Assembly: GCA_015662815.1 (NCBI GenBank)
Contig: DQTK01000081.1
Location: forward strand, 1 to 6,341
From: Aquifex aeolicus
GTDB taxonomy: Bacteria; Aquificota; Aquificia; Aquificales; Aquificaceae
Length of the DNA: 6,341 nt
Direction: 5' to 3'
This document shows positions 1-6,269 of this stretch, piece by piece; position 1 is the first letter of the stretch, and every line of letters starts with the position of its first letter. The position numbers were made by a program, and so were the translations under genes. The notes beneath the pieces are model-generated. The model was not told the origin of the DNA, searched no databases, and worked only from the letters and a program-made list of their open reading frames with translations.

Positions 1-276
1 ATAATACTTATCCTGTTTATCTTAGCCTTTGAAGTTTTTGCAAAGGAAGGAGTCGGGGTAATAGCTTCATGCAACGGTGCATTTTTCGGAGTTTTGAGTT
101 ATGATAGAGCTTTTGATGCGGTGAGTGGTAAAAAAGGGATTACAAAGGAAACACCACCCGGTGTGCTTTCGATTGAAGACCGGAATACATTACATTTTGT
201 TATGTGTAGAAGCGAAGCAAATTTTGAGGGATGCCTGAGTGAAGTTTTTGCGGAAGGATACGTTATAAAAAAGTAA
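1..276 (+). CDS. Small putative exported protein, 5' end cut off by window edge
   Basis: The frame is open from the first base to the TAA at 274-276, giving 91 visible residues; the true start lies before the window. The first 14 visible residues (IILILFILAFEVFA) are strongly hydrophobic and end in V-F-A before a Lys-Glu pair, which looks like the core and cleavage site of a Sec signal peptide. The mature part would be about 77 residues and has three cysteines (visible residues 24, 69 and 78), so disulfides are possible if it is periplasmic. A TTG at 94 could be scored as a start, but the open frame and signal-like segment before it argue against that. An I-A-S-C string ending at Cys24 resembles a lipobox but sits ten residues beyond the hydrophobic stretch, after charged residues. 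I recognise no family, and function is unknown. It converges on purK. Confidence 0.6.
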   Translation: MILILFILAFEVFAKEGVGVIASCNGAFFGVLSYDRAFDAVSGKKGITKETPPGVLSIEDRNTLHFVMCRSEANFEGCLSEVFAEGYVIKK

Positions 277-290
277 ACTAAACTTTGCCG

Positions 291-320
291 GCTTCTCCGC
301 ACCGGAGGGTGCGAAGCTTT
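291..320. terminator. Stem-loop between convergent genes, possible terminator
   Basis: A 6-bp stem (CGCACC at 298-303 with GGTGCG at 308-313, loop GGAG) is extended by GCTT at 291-294 pairing with AAGC at 314-317, across a 3-nt bulge. It is followed by TTTAT on the + strand, not a long T run, so as an intrinsic terminator it is imperfect. An alternative 5-bp hairpin (CTCCG at 295-299 with CGGAG at 303-307, loop CAC) uses the same bases and excludes the first. Its position, between the + gene ending at 276 and purK ending at 357, fits bidirectional termination. The gap holds no other recognisable feature. Confidence 0.4.
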
Positions 321-356
321 ATCAGGGTAGGTTCTCCGTTCGTTTCCTCACAGAAA

Positions 357-1454
357 TTATAATACCGGGAGCTCTGCTTCTGAGTCTATGAGGAGTTTGA
401 GAACTTTTCTAACTTTTTCTTTTATTTCCTCGGTGGATTCTCCTACCAAGTTGATATGTCCCACTTTCCTTTTAGACCTCTTTTTTTTACCGTACCAGTA
501 GAGTTTTGCCCCTTCAATACTTAAAATTTCTTTTGCAGGAATTTCATTTATATCTACCCCGAGTAAATTTACCATCCCGGAAGGAAGTTTTAACTCCGTA
601 GAGCCTAACGGTAGCTCGGTAATTGCTCTAACGAGGTTTTCAAATTGAGATACAAATGCACCATCTAAGGTCCAGTGTCCAGTATTGTGAACTCTGGGAG
701 CAAATTCATTTATCAATATCTCCCCGTTTTTCAGCAAAAAAAACTCTACGGTAAATACACCTACAATTTTAAGTCTTTCCATCAACTTCTGGGTAATTTC
801 TTTAGCCTTTTCAAATTCTTTGAAGGGAACGTAGTTGTATATAAGTATACCGCCTTCGTGTTTATTGAAAGGTTGAGGGTAGAAAAATACGTTCCCGTCT
901 TTATCCCTTACACCTATACAGGAAAATTCCGCGGAAAAATCTATAAACTCTTCAACTATAAAGCTTTCATCCTTCTCGTGGTTTCTAAAAATTTCTTCCA
1001 CTTCTTTTAGGTCTTTTATCCTGTATTGTCCTTTACCGTCATAACCCGCTTTTTCCGCTTTTACTACAGCCGGTAAACCTATCTTGTCCAGAGCTTGAAG
1101 TATTTCATCCCTTTTTACTATAAAGAATTCAGGAGTAGGAAAACCTTCCTTCTTCAGAAAGCTCTTTTCCCTTATTCTGCTTTTTTTCAAAAGTAAAGCT
1201 TCAGGATTAGGAGCCAGCTTATCTTCTACTTTTTCTAAAATCTCATCTCTTATATGCTCAAATTCGTATGTAATTACATCACAAACTCTATAGAATTCCT
1301 TAACTTCATAAGAGCGAAAACATCCATCGGCAATTCTGCAGGCAGGAGCATCTTCCTTATCCTCTAAAACAAAAAACTCAAATCCGAGCTTTCTTCCTTC
1401 GAGAATAGTCATCCATCCGAGCTGACCACCCCCGAGTATCCCTACTTTTATCAT
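357..1454 (-). CDS. purK: N5-carboxyaminoimidazole ribonucleotide synthase PurK
   Basis: This cytosolic ATP-grasp enzyme of de novo purine synthesis joins AIR, bicarbonate and ATP to make N5-CAIR, which PurE then rearranges. The 365 residues match the usual PurK length. Family motifs appear in order: the N-terminal GGGQLGWM (8-15), APACRIAD (36-43), TYEFEHI (62-68), the ATP-binding loop AGYDGKGQ (136-143), the metal/ATP-binding segment NEFAPRVHNTGHWTLDG (249-265) followed by SQFENLVRAI (269-278), and the C-terminal LYWYGKKKRSKRKVGH (318-333). The start is fixed by homology, because the MIKVGILGGGQLG opening is canonical; there is no clear Shine-Dalgarno before it. It is the last gene of the pepA operon, 52 bp after the Nfn-like gene; that gap shows no convincing terminator. 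purE is not adjacent. Confidence 0.96.
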   Translation of the reverse strand: MIKVGILGGGQLGWMTILEGRKLGFEFFVLEDKEDAPACRIADGCFRSYEVKEFYRVCDVITYEFEHIRDEILEKVEDKLAPNPEALLLKKSRIREKSFLKKEGFPTPEFFIVKRDEILQALDKIGLPAVVKAEKAGYDGKGQYRIKDLKEVEEIFRNHEKDESFIVEEFIDFSAEFSCIGVRDKDGNVFFYPQPFNKHEGGILIYNYVPFKEFEKAKEITQKLMERLKIVGVFTVEFFLLKNGEILINEFAPRVHNTGHWTLDGAFVSQFENLVRAITELPLGSTELKLPSGMVNLLGVDINEIPAKEILSIEGAKLYWYGKKKRSKRKVGHINLVGESTEEIKEKVRKVLKLLIDSEAELPVL

Positions 1455-1506
1455 TTGCTAAAATTTTAAATCATTCCAAGGCTTAAACCTAATTTTCTGT
1501 ATCCGA

Positions 1507-2346
1507 TTACTTCTTCCTGGCTTTCAACCTTTGTAATTGTCTCATAAATTCTTTTAGAGCCCTTTTCTCTTCCTCTTTATAGAACAATTCTTTTTGTATT
1601 GCATAGTCCCAGTTTACTTTTGTTCCATCAAACCAGGGTCCATCTACACACGCGAGTTTTTCACTGCCGTCTACGAGGATTCTACAAGCCAGACAGAGAC
1701 CGTTTGCATCAAGAATGTGAGCGTTTACCATAGCTATATGGCTTATACCCTTTTCTTTTGCTATTTCACTTACCATTTGGGAGTCAAGATTGCCTCCCGC
1801 ACTTACGATTAAATCCGGTTTTCCGAAATTTTCTATAAAGAATCTCACAGCCCAATTTGTATTTCCTTCTTCTCCTTTGGAACCGTCTTCGGTAAAAAGA
1901 AGAAAATCCTCGGAAAACTCAGAAGCCTTCTCGGTTAAAAATACTTTCTCTTCATTTTCACCCACGTGTATAAAGTAGATTTTGTTCCGTTCCTCCTTAA
2001 GGGCTCTTCCCACATTTATCAGTGGTGCTATTCCCCAATTTTTAGAAACTAAAAGTACTTTTCCGTAAGACCTTAAAGGGAAGGGAGAACCGCAGGGGGC
2101 TTCTATAAACTTTATCCTATCTTCTAAGAGCTCGAATATTTCTAAGGTGGTTTTACCCACTACTTCTACAAGGAAAGTGTAGGAAGATTCATTTATGTCG
2201 AGAAAGGAAAGAGGAATAGGTTCGGAGTCATCACCGAGCTGCAGAAGAGCATACTGACCCGGTTTTACAAGTTTTGCGCGTTCGTCTGCTACTTCTATCA
2301 AAAGGGCAGAAGGAGTTATTGTTTCCTTTCTTAAAATTTTATACAT
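1507..2346 (-). CDS. NfnA/SudB-type FAD and [2Fe-2S] electron-transfer subunit, divergent
   Basis: The 279 residues align by eye along their whole length with the small subunit of NADH-dependent ferredoxin:NADP oxidoreductase (NfnA, also called SudB), and less closely with PyrK of dihydroorotate dehydrogenase. An N-terminal FAD barrel carries IPLSFLD (44-50) and VGKTT (63-67). A nucleotide-binding lobe follows, with WGIAP (104-108) and TEDGSKG (152-158). The C-terminal iron-sulfur lobe has Asp213, Cys218, Cys221 and Cys233 in DANGLCLAC...LACVDGPWFDG, the Asp-plus-three-Cys pattern known in SudB/NfnA, then the family's YKEEE tail and a basic helix. Two departures are visible. The usual Gly-rich nucleotide motif (GGGxG) reads SKNWG at 101-105, and the arginine of the ERIPLT-like FAD motif is Pro43. 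Such subunits normally pair with a GltD-like flavoprotein, but none lies beside it. Its start overlaps the pepA stop by 8 nt. The family call is firm; its substrate is not known. Confidence 0.85.
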   Translation of the reverse strand: MYKILRKETITPSALLIEVADERAKLVKPGQYALLQLGDDSEPIPLSFLDINESSYTFLVEVVGKTTLEIFELLEDRIKFIEAPCGSPFPLRSYGKVLLVSKNWGIAPLINVGRALKEERNKIYFIHVGENEEKVFLTEKASEFSEDFLLFTEDGSKGEEGNTNWAVRFFIENFGKPDLIVSAGGNLDSQMVSEIAKEKGISHIAMVNAHILDANGLCLACRILVDGSEKLACVDGPWFDGTKVNWDYAIQKELFYKEEEKRALKEFMRQLQRLKARKK

Positions 2347-3805
2347 TATCGCTTACCTTCATTATGTATTCAAGACAAGTTCTTACTCCGAAGCCTGTTC
2401 CACCTTTTGTATAGTAAGCGTAATCTTCCTTAGACCATGCAGGTCCTGCTATATCTAAGTGAATCCACTTTATTCCTTTCCCTACAAATTCTTCCAGAAA
2501 CATAGCAGCTGTAATTGCACCTCCGTACCTTCCCCCCGTATTGAGAACATCGGCAACTGTATTCTTTATTTTCTTTCTCAATCTTTCGTCATCCATAGGG
2601 AGTTCCCAAACTCTTTCTCCCGTTTTCTTAGCTATTTCCTTAAATTCCTGAGCAAAATCCGAAGCGTTGGTGAAAAGTCCTGCTGTATACTCTCCGAGAG
2701 CCACCATACACGCTCCCGTGAGTGTTGCCATGTCGATTATTTTGTCGGGTTTAAGTTCACTTGCATAAGATAGGGTATCTGCCATAGTGACTCTTCCTTC
2801 CGCATCGGTATTGTCGATTTCTATATACTTTCCGTTCTTAGCCCTTATTACATCATCAGGTCTATACGCGTTACCGCTTGGCATATTTTCCGCTGCACCT
2901 ACTATTCCGTGAACTTCTACCTCAGGCTTCAGTTGGGCTATTGCTCTCATTATGCCTAAGACAGCACAAGCTCCGCTTTTGTCCATTTTCATATTTCTCA
3001 TATAGTCTCCGGGCTTTATGTTCAGTCCGCCGCTATCGAAGGTAAGTCCTTTTCCAACAAGGACTATTTTTTCTTTCGGAGTGCCTTCAGGTTTATAAAC
3101 GAGATGTATTAACCTCGGAGGGTTTACGGAACCTTTACCTACCGAGTACAGAGCCATCATACCCATTTCTTGTATTTCTTTTTCATCGTAAACCTTACAT
3201 TCCAATCGGTACTCTTTCGCAAGCTTTTGAGCCTCTTCCGCTAAGGTTATAGGATTTATAACGTTTCCGGGTTCGTTTACAAGGTCTCTTGCATAGTTTT
3301 GAGCTTCCGCAAAGATTTTTCCGAACCTTATAGCTTCTTCGTCTCCTTTGTATATCAGAACCTCTTTAATTTTAAATTCTTCTTCCTTTTTCTTATACTT
3401 GTCAAAGGTGTAATCTCCCAATATTACCCCTTCGGTAATTGCCTTTGTGATTTCCCTATTGAGGTCTCCCCTTCTGGGAGTAATAATTAAAGCCGAATCG
3501 ACTTTATCCTTCTTTAATCTCCTCACAATATTCCCCACGACTCTCCTATAGGTATCTTCATTCACTTTTTCCTTTTTACCTAAGCCTGCTACGTAAACAA
3601 AGTCAACTACTAATCCTACCGTGGGAACCTTTAAAATTTCACCTTCTTTCCCCTTAAAGCTTTCAACCTGGAGAACCTTCTTAACTCTGTTTGCAAGTCC
3701 TTTGGAAAGTCTTCCTACGGTTTTTGTAGTTTCTTCGTAGACCAGAAGCACTATACTCTTACCCTTAAACTTTTTTATGTCATCTTTGTAAGCCTTCACT
3801 TCCAT
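2339..3805 (-). CDS. pepA: Leucyl (cytosol) aminopeptidase, family M17
   Basis: This is a cytosolic two-metal exopeptidase that removes N-terminal residues, especially leucine, from peptides; the family forms hexamers. The C-terminal catalytic domain is clear. VGKGLTFDSGGLNIKP (from residue 250) supplies metal ligands Lys252 and Asp257 and catalytic Lys264. MKMDKSGA supplies Asp275, and the signature NTDAEGR (332-338) supplies Asp334, Glu336 and catalytic Arg338. All expected active-site residues are present. The start is set at the ATG 3805-3803 (488 residues) because a strong AGAGGTGA lies 5 nt before it. An in-frame ATG at 3826 would add seven residues (MFREVKT), but it has no Shine-Dalgarno and would place the AGAGGTGA inside the coding region. 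It is the first gene of a minus-strand operon, divergent from carB. E. coli PepA also acts as a DNA-binding repressor of carAB; whether this one binds DNA cannot be read from the sequence. Confidence 0.95.
   Translation of the reverse strand: MEVKAYKDDIKKFKGKSIVLLVYEETTKTVGRLSKGLANRVKKVLQVESFKGKEGEILKVPTVGLVVDFVYVAGLGKKEKVNEDTYRRVVGNIVRRLKKDKVDSALIITPRRGDLNREITKAITEGVILGDYTFDKYKKKEEEFKIKEVLIYKGDEEAIRFGKIFAEAQNYARDLVNEPGNVINPITLAEEAQKLAKEYRLECKVYDEKEIQEMGMMALYSVGKGSVNPPRLIHLVYKPEGTPKEKIVLVGKGLTFDSGGLNIKPGDYMRNMKMDKSGACAVLGIMRAIAQLKPEVEVHGIVGAAENMPSGNAYRPDDVIRAKNGKYIEIDNTDAEGRVTMADTLSYASELKPDKIIDMATLTGACMVALGEYTAGLFTNASDFAQEFKEIAKKTGERVWELPMDDERLRKKIKNTVADVLNTGGRYGGAITAAMFLEEFVGKGIKWIHLDIAGPAWSKEDYAYYTKGGTGFGVRTCLEYIMKVSDNV
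2355..2360 (-). promoter_or_regulatory. Ribosome binding site of the Nfn-like gene
   Basis: GAAGGT on the minus strand lies 8 nt before the ATG at 2346-2344, inside the last codons of pepA. With the start/stop overlap (ATGTATAA), this supports translational coupling of the two genes and supports the chosen start. Confidence 0.55.
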
Positions 3806-3845
3806 AGTTTTCACCTCTCTAAACATTTTATACTATATACTTTAA
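3806..3845. promoter_or_regulatory. Compact divergent promoter region, pepA / carB
   Basis: Only 40 bp separate the two start codons. The AT-rich core at 3827-3845 has two TATACT hexamers on the + strand (3829-3834 and 3836-3841), both good -10 candidates toward carB. On the minus strand a TATAGT (3837-3832) is a -10 candidate toward pepA. Transcription from TATAGT would begin near 3825 and leave about 20 nt of leader carrying the pepA ribosome site. Transcription from either TATACT would begin at about 3841-3848, that is, at the carB ATG. No good -35 is visible on either side; the closest toward carB is TTTTCA at 3808-3813, with a short spacer. The -10 calls are inferred from consensus only. 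Confidence 0.45.
3811..3818 (-). promoter_or_regulatory. Strong ribosome binding site that decides the pepA start
   Basis: The minus strand reads AGAGGTGA, an excellent match to the 16S rRNA tail, then 5 nt, then the ATG at 3805. It favours this ATG over the in-frame ATG at 3826 upstream. Confidence 0.75.
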
Positions 3846-5519
3846 ATGCCTAAAAGGACTGATATAAGAAAAATACTGATTATCGGGTCAGGACCCATTG
3901 TAATAGGCCAAGCGGCGGAGTTTGACTACTCCGGAACGCAGGCGTGTAAAGCTCTAAAACAAGAAGGTTATGAAGTAATTCTTGTGAACTCAAATCCTGC
4001 AACTATAATGACAGACCCCGAAATTGCTGACAAGACGTATATTGAACCCCTTGTACCGGAAATTGTGGAAGAAATAATAAAGAAAGAAAGACCCGATGCA
4101 ATTCTCCCTACGTTGGGAGGACAAATGGGTTTAAATCTCGCGGTTCAGCTATACGAGTCAAGAGTGCTCGATAAATATGGAGTAGAGCTAATAGGTGCTA
4201 ACTACGAGGCTATAAAGAAAGGTGAAGACAGAGAACTATTTAAAAGGGCTATGGAAAATATAGGTTTAAAAGTCCCTGAAAGTGCAATAGTGCGTTCCAT
4301 GGAAGAAGGATTACAAGCTATAGAAAAAATAGGTTTCCCCGTGATTTTGAGACCTGCTTTTACTTTGGGAGGAACGGGTAGTTCTATAGCTTACAATATA
4401 GAAGAGTTTAAAGAAAAATTAAAGGTAGCTTTAGAGACTTCTCCCATTCATGAGGTTCTTCTCGATAAATCCCTAATCGGGTGGAAGGAAATAGAATTTG
4501 AGGTTGTAAGAGATAAAGCGGACAACGTAATCATAGTTTGTGCAATAGAGAATTTTGACCCTATGGGAGTTCATACGGGAGATTCAATTACCGTAGCGCC
4601 TACCCAAACCCTTACCGATAAAGAATACCAGATGCTCAGGGACGCAGCCATAGCCGTAATCAGGGAGGTAGGAGTAGATACCGGCGGTTCAAATATACAG
4701 TTTGCCCTCTCTCCCGAGAACGGGGAGTTTTACGTGATAGAAATGAATCCGAGGGTTTCACGTTCTTCTGCCCTTGCCTCAAAGGCTACGGGATTCCCTA
4801 TAGCTAAAGTGGCGGCTAAACTTGCCGTTGGCTATACCCTTGACGAGCTGAAAAACGACATAACTAGGTTTACCCCGGCGTCTTTCGAACCTTCAATAGA
4901 CTATGTAGTAGTGAAAATTCCTAGGTTTGACTTTCCTAAGTTCCCTGAAGCCAATAGAACTCTCAATACTATGATGAAATCAGTCGGTGAAGTTATGGCT
5001 ATAGGTAGAACCTTCAAGGAAGCACTATTAAAAGCCATAAGAAGTCTTGAATTAGACAGGTACGGACTGGCTTTTCCAAAACTCAATAATGTGGATAAAT
5101 TTGAACTTGAAAGAAACCTTATAAATCCTAACGACCAAAGGCTTTGGTACATAGCTGAAGCTTTCAGGAGAGATTATACGGTGGATGAAGTGTACGAACT
5201 TACAAAAATAGACAAATGGTTCTTATACAATATAGAGGAAATAGTTGAATTTGAAGAAATCTTACAAAAAGAAGAGCTTTCCCCCGAAATATTGAGAGAA
5301 GCGAAAGATATGGGTTATTCGGATTACGAGATTGCAAAAATAAAGGGAATGACCGAAGAAGAGGTTAGAAATTTAAGGAAATCTTACGGAATAAGGCCTT
5401 GCTTTAAAGGAGTTGATACCTGTGCAGGAGAGTTCGTAGCTTACACACCATATTATTACTCTTCCTACGAAGCACCTTACTATACCATAGACGGCAAAGA
5501 AATTCTCGATGAAGATTAA
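3846..5519 (+). CDS. carB: Carbamoyl-phosphate synthase large chain, N-terminal half (split CarB)
   Basis: This is the bicarbonate-activating half of carbamoyl-phosphate synthase, which feeds pyrimidine and arginine synthesis. It phosphorylates bicarbonate to carboxyphosphate, which reacts with ammonia from the CarA glutaminase to form carbamate. The opening MPKRTDIRKILIIGSGP and most of the chain keep E. coli CarB register, so active-site residues fall at the same numbers: Arg129, Arg169, Glu215, Gln285, Glu299, Asn301 and Arg303. Residues 1 to about 400 are the first ATP-grasp unit, and about 403 to 540 the helical oligomerization domain ending in RPCFKGVDTCAGEF. The protein stops at 557 residues, against about 1070 for fused CarB, exactly before the second ATP-grasp unit. 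The clean domain boundary and full motif set argue for a natural split, as described for Aquifex (carB1/carB2), not a broken gene. The C-terminal half and carA are not in this window. There is no Shine-Dalgarno before the ATG. Confidence 0.96.
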   Translation: MPKRTDIRKILIIGSGPIVIGQAAEFDYSGTQACKALKQEGYEVILVNSNPATIMTDPEIADKTYIEPLVPEIVEEIIKKERPDAILPTLGGQMGLNLAVQLYESRVLDKYGVELIGANYEAIKKGEDRELFKRAMENIGLKVPESAIVRSMEEGLQAIEKIGFPVILRPAFTLGGTGSSIAYNIEEFKEKLKVALETSPIHEVLLDKSLIGWKEIEFEVVRDKADNVIIVCAIENFDPMGVHTGDSITVAPTQTLTDKEYQMLRDAAIAVIREVGVDTGGSNIQFALSPENGEFYVIEMNPRVSRSSALASKATGFPIAKVAAKLAVGYTLDELKNDITRFTPASFEPSIDYVVVKIPRFDFPKFPEANRTLNTMMKSVGEVMAIGRTFKEALLKAIRSLELDRYGLAFPKLNNVDKFELERNLINPNDQRLWYIAEAFRRDYTVDEVYELTKIDKWFLYNIEEIVEFEEILQKEELSPEILREAKDMGYSDYEIAKIKGMTEEEVRNLRKSYGIRPCFKGVDTCAGEFVAYTPYYYSSYEAPYYTIDGKEILDED

Positions 5520-6243
5520 AAGATTTATTTACAGTCTTTCCGAAGAAGAATTTTTAGAGTTTATTTATGAAAATTCAATGCCTGTGGAGGTGGTAAAGAG
5601 GCAGGAGGGGGTCGTATATTTTGCGGTTTATAAAAAAATAGACCACCTGAAACCGGTTAAGGTAGAGGAAATAGGTGATGATTGGAAGAACTGGAAAGAA
5701 AAATACAAACCGATAGAAATAGAAGATTTCATTATACTTCCACCTTGGAAGAAGCCTGTGTTTATAAAACCCGGGCTTGCTTTCGGGACAGGACTACACC
5801 CTACCACTCAACTCTGCATAAAAGCCCTTAAAAAGCATCTGAGAAGAGGAATGGGTGTTCTGGACGTTGGTACAGGAAGCGGGATTCTTGCAATAGTTTC
5901 AAAGCTCTTAGGAGCATCTTACGTATTAGGAATAGATGTAAGCGATGATGCGGTAAGGGAGTGTAAAGAAAACGCTGAGCTCAACGGACTAGAAATAGAA
6001 TGTTTAAAAGCCAGTCCTGAGGATATTTCCAAAAGTTTTGATCTTGTAGTGGCTAACCTTGAGATACAAATATTTGAAGAAGTTCTAAAGGATGTTCTTC
6101 CGAAATTTGAGGAACTGGGGATATTTTCAGGGCTTTATAGAGAGGAAGATTTGGAAAAGTTCAAATCAATGGTAAAAGATTATAAAATTTTGGAAATACT
6201 TGAAAAAGAAAAATGGTTTGCAATAGTTCTAAAAAAGGTATAA
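5509..6243 (+). CDS. prmA: Ribosomal protein L11 methyltransferase PrmA
   Basis: This cytosolic AdoMet-dependent enzyme trimethylates ribosomal protein L11. A small N-terminal substrate-recognition domain (about 1-60) and a linker lead to a class I methyltransferase fold. The family motif AFGTGLHPTT is at 91-100, AdoMet motif I LDVGTGSGILAI at 118-129, the acidic strand end GIDVSDDAV at 141-149, and the catalytic-region DLVVANL at 178-184. At 244 residues it is shorter than E. coli PrmA (about 293) and close to the compact thermophile form; the shortening is mainly N-terminal. The ATG overlaps the last 11 nt of carB (ATGAAGATTAA), with no strong Shine-Dalgarno, so translational coupling is likely. 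The functional link to carB is not obvious. Confidence 0.93.
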   Translation: MKIKRFIYSLSEEEFLEFIYENSMPVEVVKRQEGVVYFAVYKKIDHLKPVKVEEIGDDWKNWKEKYKPIEIEDFIILPPWKKPVFIKPGLAFGTGLHPTTQLCIKALKKHLRRGMGVLDVGTGSGILAIVSKLLGASYVLGIDVSDDAVRECKENAELNGLEIECLKASPEDISKSFDLVVANLEIQIFEEVLKDVLPKFEELGIFSGLYREEDLEKFKSMVKDYKILEILEKEKWFAIVLKKV

Positions 6244-6269
6244 AAAAAGAGAAGGAGCTGAGGGGGAAG

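Noticed and set aside
61..72. Lipobox-like I-A-S-C in the small exported protein
   Set aside because: It lies ten residues past the hydrophobic core with Lys and Glu between, so a normal lipoprotein signal is unlikely; cleavage after V-F-A fits better.
99..302. A minus-strand open frame opposite the small exported protein
   Set aside because: The plus-strand frame has a signal-like N-terminus and open sequence to the window edge. The minus-strand frame is Ser/Arg-rich with no such features and runs through the stem-loop.
357..368. TATAAT-like string near the purK 3' end
   Set aside because: It overlaps the purK stop region and has no -35 partner or downstream + gene to serve; a chance match in AT-rich DNA.
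675..1010. A 111-codon open frame on the + strand opposite purK
   Set aside because: It is antisense to a well-conserved gene and has a low-complexity Phe/Tyr/Lys composition typical of the reverse frame of AT-rich coding DNA; no domain or ribosome site is visible.
1507..2346. Naming the Nfn-like gene pyrK
   Set aside because: Its Asp-plus-three-Cys cluster and ACVDGPWFDG...YKEEE tail match NfnA/SudB better than the four-cysteine PyrK cluster, and no pyrD is adjacent.
2459..2773. A 104-codon open frame on the + strand opposite pepA
   Set aside because: It lies antisense to the PepA catalytic domain and shows no recognisable motif; it is a by-product of the minus-strand gene.
3846..5519. carB as a truncated pseudogene
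   Set aside because: All first-half catalytic residues are intact, the end falls on a natural domain boundary, and the frame is tightly coupled to prmA; a functional split gene explains it better.
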